64,000 nt of DNA from Labrys sp. KNU-23 (GTDB lineage Bacteria; Pseudomonadota; Alphaproteobacteria; Rhizobiales; Labraceae), in assembly GCF_008330945.1 (NCBI RefSeq), contig NZ_CP043488.1, positions 1,116,001 to 1,180,000 on the forward strand, written 5' to 3'. Below the pieces are notes generated by a model. The model did no database searches and was not told the origin of the DNA. It worked only from the letters and a program-made list of their open reading frames with translations. Below are positions 60,479 through 64,000 of this stretch, piece after piece (position 1 is the stretch's first letter; every line of letters starts with the position of its first letter). The position numbers and the translations under genes are program-made.

Positions 60479-60497
60479 TTCAGGAACGAACGTTCAA
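60479..60497. promoter_or_regulatory. TetR operator, copy 2
   Basis: TTCAGGAACGAACGTTCAA contains the perfect palindrome GAACGTTC and matches the upstream copy as TTCRGGAACGARYGTTCAA. It ends 16 bp before the quinone oxidoreductase ATG, overlapping the expected promoter/SD region. Confidence 0.6.
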
Positions 60498-60513
60498 TAT
60501 TGGAGTCAAATCA

Positions 60514-61482
60514 ATGAAAGCCATCGTGATGAATGGAATCGGCGGAAGCGACAGGCTGAGCTATGCCGAGCGCGCCGAACCGGTGCCTGGCCCCGGCGAA
60601 GTACTGGTCGAGATCGCCTTTGCCGGCGTCAACTTCATGGATATCGGCGTCAGGCAGGGCATGGCCTGGACCGAAATGCCCAATCCCAAGATCCTCGGCG
60701 TGGAAGGCGCAGGTCGCGTCCTGGCACGAGGCGATGGCGTCGCGGACTTCGAGCCGGGCCAGCGCGTCGCCTGGGTCTATGCGCCAGGCAGCTATGCGGA
60801 ACGGATCGCAATGCCGACCACCGCGCTGGTGCCCGTGCCCGACGCGATCGACGACCGGACTGCCGCTTCGATCATGATGCAGGGGCTCACGGCCAGTCAC
60901 TTCGCCACCGATTTCTATCCCGTCCAGCCCGGCGACATCGCCTTCGTCCATGCGGCAGCCGGTGGCGTAGGGCTGCTGCTGACGCAGATCATCAAGCTGC
61001 GGGGCGGCCAGATCATCGGGCGGGTTTCGACGCCGGACAAGGTGGCCATGGCCGAGGCAGCCGGCGCCGACCATGTGATCGTCGACACCGAGGGGCGATT
61101 TGCCGAGGGTGTCCTGCGCCTGACCAAAGGGGAAGGCGTCCACGTCGTCTATGATGGTTCGGGCCCCACCACGTTCCAGGGCTCGCTCGACATCTTGCGC
61201 CGGTCCGGCACGTTCTGCTGGTATGGCCCGGTCCTTGGCGGCCCCGGCCCGCTCGACATCATGAGCCTGCCGCGGAGCATCAAGATCGGCTACGCAACCT
61301 TTTTCGATCACATCCACACGCCCGAACTGCTGCGCGGGCGCTCGGCCCAATTGTTCGACTGGCTGGCGGAGGGCAAGCTCGAGGTTCGGATCGGCGGCGA
61401 ATATCGATTGGCCGACGCGGCCAAGGCCCATGCGGACATGGAAAGCCGCAAGACCACCGGCAAGCTGCTGCTCGTCCCGTGA
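60514..61482 (+). CDS. NADPH:quinone oxidoreductase, zinc-free MDR family
   Basis: A 322-residue medium-chain reductase of the quinone oxidoreductase (QOR) branch. The N-terminal GroES-like domain has GVNFMDIGVRQG and the Rossmann domain has VHAAAGGVGLLLTQIIK (AxxGxxG). The Cys/His zinc ligands of alcohol dehydrogenases are missing, as expected for QOR. It is likely repressed by the adjacent TetR and induced by quinones or reactive carbonyls. Confidence 0.9.
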   Translation: MKAIVMNGIGGSDRLSYAERAEPVPGPGEVLVEIAFAGVNFMDIGVRQGMAWTEMPNPKILGVEGAGRVLARGDGVADFEPGQRVAWVYAPGSYAERIAMPTTALVPVPDAIDDRTAASIMMQGLTASHFATDFYPVQPGDIAFVHAAAGGVGLLLTQIIKLRGGQIIGRVSTPDKVAMAEAAGADHVIVDTEGRFAEGVLRLTKGEGVHVVYDGSGPTTFQGSLDILRRSGTFCWYGPVLGGPGPLDIMSLPRSIKIGYATFFDHIHTPELLRGRSAQLFDWLAEGKLEVRIGGEYRLADAAKAHADMESRKTTGKLLLVP

Positions 61483-61620
61483 CGGTCGAGGTCTCCCCCT
61501 TGCCGAAGCCCGGATTGGGCCGGCCCTGGCGGTGCCGGCCCAATGGGCGTTCCCATCTTGGTCTTCCCTTGTCGGGGCCTGCCATGCTTTGCTTGGCCGA
61601 ATCCGATGAGGGAGACCGGC

Positions 61621-63033
61621 GTGGGCGCAGACGATATTTCCGCATTCGCAACAGTTGCCGAGCTCGGCCGCCTGCTGGCGGAGGGACGCACCACCTCCGA
61701 AGCCATCACAGGCCGTGCCCTGGAGCGCGTCGCCGCCCATGACGGCGCCCTCCATGCCTTTGTCGGCGTCTTTGCGGAACAAGCGCTCCAGGCGGCCATC
61801 GCCTCCGACCAGCGCCGCGACCGCGGCGAGGCGCGGGGCTTTCTCGATGGCGTCCCCTATGCGGCCAAGGATCTGTTCCATGTCAGGGGCTGGCCGACCA
61901 GGGCCGGCTCCCAGGCGCTCGGTTCCGAGCCACAGGCCGTGACGGCCAATGCCGTAACGCGCCTGACCGAAGCCGGCATGGTGCTCCTCGGCAAGGTCCA
62001 GACCGTCGAGTTCGCCTTCGGCGGTTGGGGCACCAATCATGTCACCGGCACGCCACTCAATCCGCGGGACCCGGATGTGCCCCGGGCACCCGGCGGCTCC
62101 TCCAGCGGATCGGGCGTGGCGGTTGCCGCCGGCCTGGTCCCGGCGGCGCTCGGCACCGACACCGGCGGCTCCATCCGCAACCCGGCCGCGATGTGCGGCA
62201 TCGTCGGCCTGAAGACCACCGTCGGCCGGATCGGACGCGGGGGCCTGCTGACCCTCGCCACCTCCTTCGACAGCGTCGGTCCTCTCACGCGTTCGGTCGA
62301 GGATGCCGCCCTTCTCTTCGCCGCCATGGCCGGGCGGGATCCGCTCGATCCGGCGACATTCGGCGTGCCGCCGGTCGCGCTGTCGAGCGCGCCGGAGCAT
62401 GACCTTGCCGGCCTCCGCCTCACCATCCCTGCCCCACGCGACCTTGCCGGGGTCGAGCCCCACGTGCTCGAGCGGTTCCGCGCAGCGCTCGCCGACCTCG
62501 AGGCGCTCGGCGCAGACATCCGGGAAAAGGCGATGCCACGCGCGCCGGAAGCCTATATGGCGCTGACCGGCGAATTGATGTCGGCCGAATCCTGGCACCA
62601 TCTCGGCCGCTATGCCGGGCCTGACGATAGCCCGGTGCATCCGGACGTACGGTCGCGCATCCTCAAGGGCAGGGAGATCGACGGTGCCCGCTACCAGGAC
62701 CTCCTGGAGCAACGGCGTGCCGCGCAGATCGAGTTCGCCGCTTATCTGGAGGGTGCGGATGCGCTGCTGACGCCCACGGCTCCGATCCTGCCGCCGCCGC
62801 TCGCCGAGATCGATGAGACGAAGACGCCGCTCGGCACCTTCACGCGCTTCGTCAACCTGATGGACATGGCCGCGCTCAGCGTCCCCACCGGCCTCGTCGG
62901 GACCGGCCTGCCGACCGCCCTGCAGATCGCGGTACCACGCTTCGAGGAAGCCCTGGCCCTGCGCATCGGCCGCGCCCTGGAAATCCGCCGCGGCGGGCTG
63001 TTCGAGCCGCCGCCTGCCTATGAGACGCCCTGA
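61621..63033 (+). CDS. Amidase-signature-family amidohydrolase
   Basis: A 470-residue amidase. The Ser-cisSer-Lys triad is complete: Lys in PYAAKDLF, cis-Ser in GGSSSGSG and nucleophile Ser in TDTGGSIRNPA. I favour GTG 61621 because AGGGAGA lies 5 nt upstream, whereas ATG 61606 (five codons earlier) lacks an SD; either gives the family N-terminus. Substrates range from simple amides to malonamate and allophanate. It is convergent with Liv-type transporter genes; amide uptake through that transporter is possible but not shown. Confidence 0.87.
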   Translation: MGADDISAFATVAELGRLLAEGRTTSEAITGRALERVAAHDGALHAFVGVFAEQALQAAIASDQRRDRGEARGFLDGVPYAAKDLFHVRGWPTRAGSQALGSEPQAVTANAVTRLTEAGMVLLGKVQTVEFAFGGWGTNHVTGTPLNPRDPDVPRAPGGSSSGSGVAVAAGLVPAALGTDTGGSIRNPAAMCGIVGLKTTVGRIGRGGLLTLATSFDSVGPLTRSVEDAALLFAAMAGRDPLDPATFGVPPVALSSAPEHDLAGLRLTIPAPRDLAGVEPHVLERFRAALADLEALGADIREKAMPRAPEAYMALTGELMSAESWHHLGRYAGPDDSPVHPDVRSRILKGREIDGARYQDLLEQRRAAQIEFAAYLEGADALLTPTAPILPPPLAEIDETKTPLGTFTRFVNLMDMAALSVPTGLVGTGLPTALQIAVPRFEEALALRIGRALEIRRGGLFEPPPAYETP

Positions 63034-63065
63034 GCCATGCCGTTCCGGCGACGTAGCGCGGGTTC

Positions 63066-63842
63066 CTATTCCCCGCTTGCATAAAGCCAGCGCGCCACCA
63101 GTGCATCGGTGTCCGTGCCGAAATCGTCGCGTTCGCCTTCCGAGAAGACGGTGCCGTTCTGCACCACATAGACGTAATCGGTGATGGCCAGTGCGGCGCG
63201 GATGTCCTGGTCGACCAGCAGCACCGCCTTCGACAGATCGCGCGCCAGGCCCTGCACGATGTCGTAGATGGTCTCGCTGGTCTGCGGGTCCACCCCCGCG
63301 GTCGGCTCGTCGATCAGGTAGACGGAGGGGTCGGCCATCAGGCTGCGGGCGATCTCGACCTGCCTCTGCTGGCCACCGGAAAGCTGGCCTGCCGGCTGGC
63401 TGCGTTTCTCCCGGATGACGGGAAAGCGCTGATAGGCGCTATCGAGACGCTCGGCCAGCACCGGCTTCTTCGGCCTCGCATGCCACAGGCCGAGCTTGAG
63501 ATTGGCCTCCACCGACAGATGGGGAAACAGGCTCGGCCGCTGCGGCAGATAGGCGACGCCGAGGCCCAGCATCCGGAACGGCGGGCTGCCGGTAATGTCA
63601 TCCGTACCCAGCAGCACGCGGCCGGCACTGGGGCGCAGGAATCCGAACAGGGATTTCAGGAGGGTCGACTTGCCGGTACCGTTCGGCCCGACCACGCAGG
63701 AGATGCGGCCGGGCCAGGCCTTCACGGACAGGCCGCGCAGAATGTCGATGTCGCCGGTATAGCCGGCGACGAGATCTTCGCAGGCCAGCAAGCCGGGCAA
63801 ATCGCTCCAGCGGGGCTCGGCGGGGGCCGTGGCCGGACTCAT
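63066..63842 (-). CDS. livF: Branched-chain-amino-acid-type ABC ATPase LivF
   Basis: A 258-residue ATPase of the HAAT importer family. Walker A GPNGTGKST, signature QLSGGQQRQVEIARSL, Walker B VYLIDEP and D-loop AGVDP are intact. The LivF-type TDDITGSPPFRMLGLGVAYLPQ segment separates it from LivG. SD GGAGGG lies 7 nt before ATG 63842, one base after the upstream livG stop. HAAT systems also import urea, amides and aromatic acids, so the ligand is not implied by the name. Confidence 0.88.
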   Translation of the reverse strand: MSPATAPAEPRWSDLPGLLACEDLVAGYTGDIDILRGLSVKAWPGRISCVVGPNGTGKSTLLKSLFGFLRPSAGRVLLGTDDITGSPPFRMLGLGVAYLPQRPSLFPHLSVEANLKLGLWHARPKKPVLAERLDSAYQRFPVIREKRSQPAGQLSGGQQRQVEIARSLMADPSVYLIDEPTAGVDPQTSETIYDIVQGLARDLSKAVLLVDQDIRAALAITDYVYVVQNGTVFSEGERDDFGTDTDALVARWLYASGE

Positions 63843-63843
63843 C

Positions 63844-64000
63844 TCAAGGCCCTCCCATGCGCGTGCCGGTATAGGCGCGCACCACGTCGGGATTGCGGAG
63901 CACATTCGACACGGCACCATCGGCGATCTTGCGACCCCGCGCCATCACCAGCACACGGGTGACGACCGAGCGCACCGCATCGAGATTGTGGTCGACCAGC
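63844..64000 (-). CDS. livG: Branched-chain-amino-acid-type ABC ATPase LivG, 3' end only
   Basis: Only the last 52 codons are in the window. They read LVDHNLDAVRSVVTRVLVMARG through GRKIADGAVSNVLRNPDVVRAYTG, the H-loop and C-terminal tail of LivG-type ATPases. The TGA is one base before the livF ATG, so the two genes are coupled. The rest of the operon (permeases, binding protein) should lie to the right. Confidence 0.82.
   Translation of the reverse strand, partial: LVDHNLDAVRSVVTRVLVMARGRKIADGAVSNVLRNPDVVRAYTGTRMGGP

Noticed and set aside
60511-62712. 733-codon minus-strand open frame opposite the quinone oxidoreductase and amidase genes
   Set aside because: It spans two genes with intact catalytic motifs on the other strand; its composition is typical of GC-driven shadow frames.
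1-64000. Prophage, insertion sequence, CRISPR array, tRNA or rRNA
   Set aside because: I read for transposase and integrase motifs, regularly spaced repeats and tRNA-like cloverleaf sequence and found none; only short intergenic palindromic elements are present.

Overview
The window is a GC-rich (roughly 60-65% by eye), densely coded chromosomal segment with long operons, ATGA start/stop overlaps and dispersed palindromic repeats of the type common in Hyphomicrobiales (Rhizobiales). A soil or plant-associated alphaproteobacterium of that order is the best guess. The genus cannot be read from the sequence, and I see no rRNA, tRNA, CRISPR array, transposase or phage gene. Almost every operon imports or breaks down small organic S, P or N compounds, so the window reads as a scavenging region.

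1-8.1 kb, plus strand: a C2 sulfonate/phosphonate module. A truncated FAD amine oxidoreductase is followed by xsc (sulfoacetaldehyde acetyltransferase), a YeiH-type anion exporter, pta, phnX (phosphonoacetaldehyde hydrolase) and sorAB (periplasmic sulfite dehydrogenase with its cytochrome c). Sulfoacetaldehyde would give acetyl-phosphate plus sulfite, Pta makes acetyl-CoA, and SorAB disposes of sulfite; PhnX handles the phosphonate analogue. A PhnB/VOC gene lies convergently.

8.4-26.4 kb: two complete dipeptide-type ABC importers in opposite orientation around an FCD-type GntR regulator and an Asp/Glu/hydantoin racemase. They carry three amidohydrolases: one CodA-like, one TrzA/AtzA-like, and one that has lost the HxH metal motif. 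All four intergenic regions here share the octamer ATTGTATA, so the block looks like one regulon for an unidentified cyclic amide, ureide or N-heterocycle.

26.4-38.1 kb: a methyl-amine/betaine block. It has a LysR regulator, a Rieske oxygenase broken by a one-base frameshift, its reductase, a TetR regulator, a DMSP-lyase-like cupin, two TMADH/StcD/DgcA-like flavoenzymes, an enolase-superfamily enzyme and an HSL-type esterase. A repeated operator TTGACA-N4-TGTACA links the TetR gene to the divergent promoters of the two flavoenzymes.

38.2-51.2 kb: an OpuC-type quaternary-amine ABC importer with two paralogous binding proteins, an isochorismatase-like hydrolase, a DddP-like M24 protein, a GbdR/GlxA-like AraC regulator and a non-pyrrolysine MttB homologue, all on the minus strand. 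A LysR gene and a dimethylglycine-dehydrogenase-like gene follow on the plus strand.

51.2-64 kb: an encapsulin with its DyP peroxidase cargo; an orphan PqqD-like protein beside an Anp1-type glycosyltransferase; ohr with a tiny lipoprotein; a two-component system divergent from a CcdA-thioredoxin (DipZ-like) protein; a TetR/quinone-oxidoreductase pair sharing a 19-bp operator; an amidase; and the ATPases LivF and LivG (cut) of a branched-chain-amino-acid-type importer.
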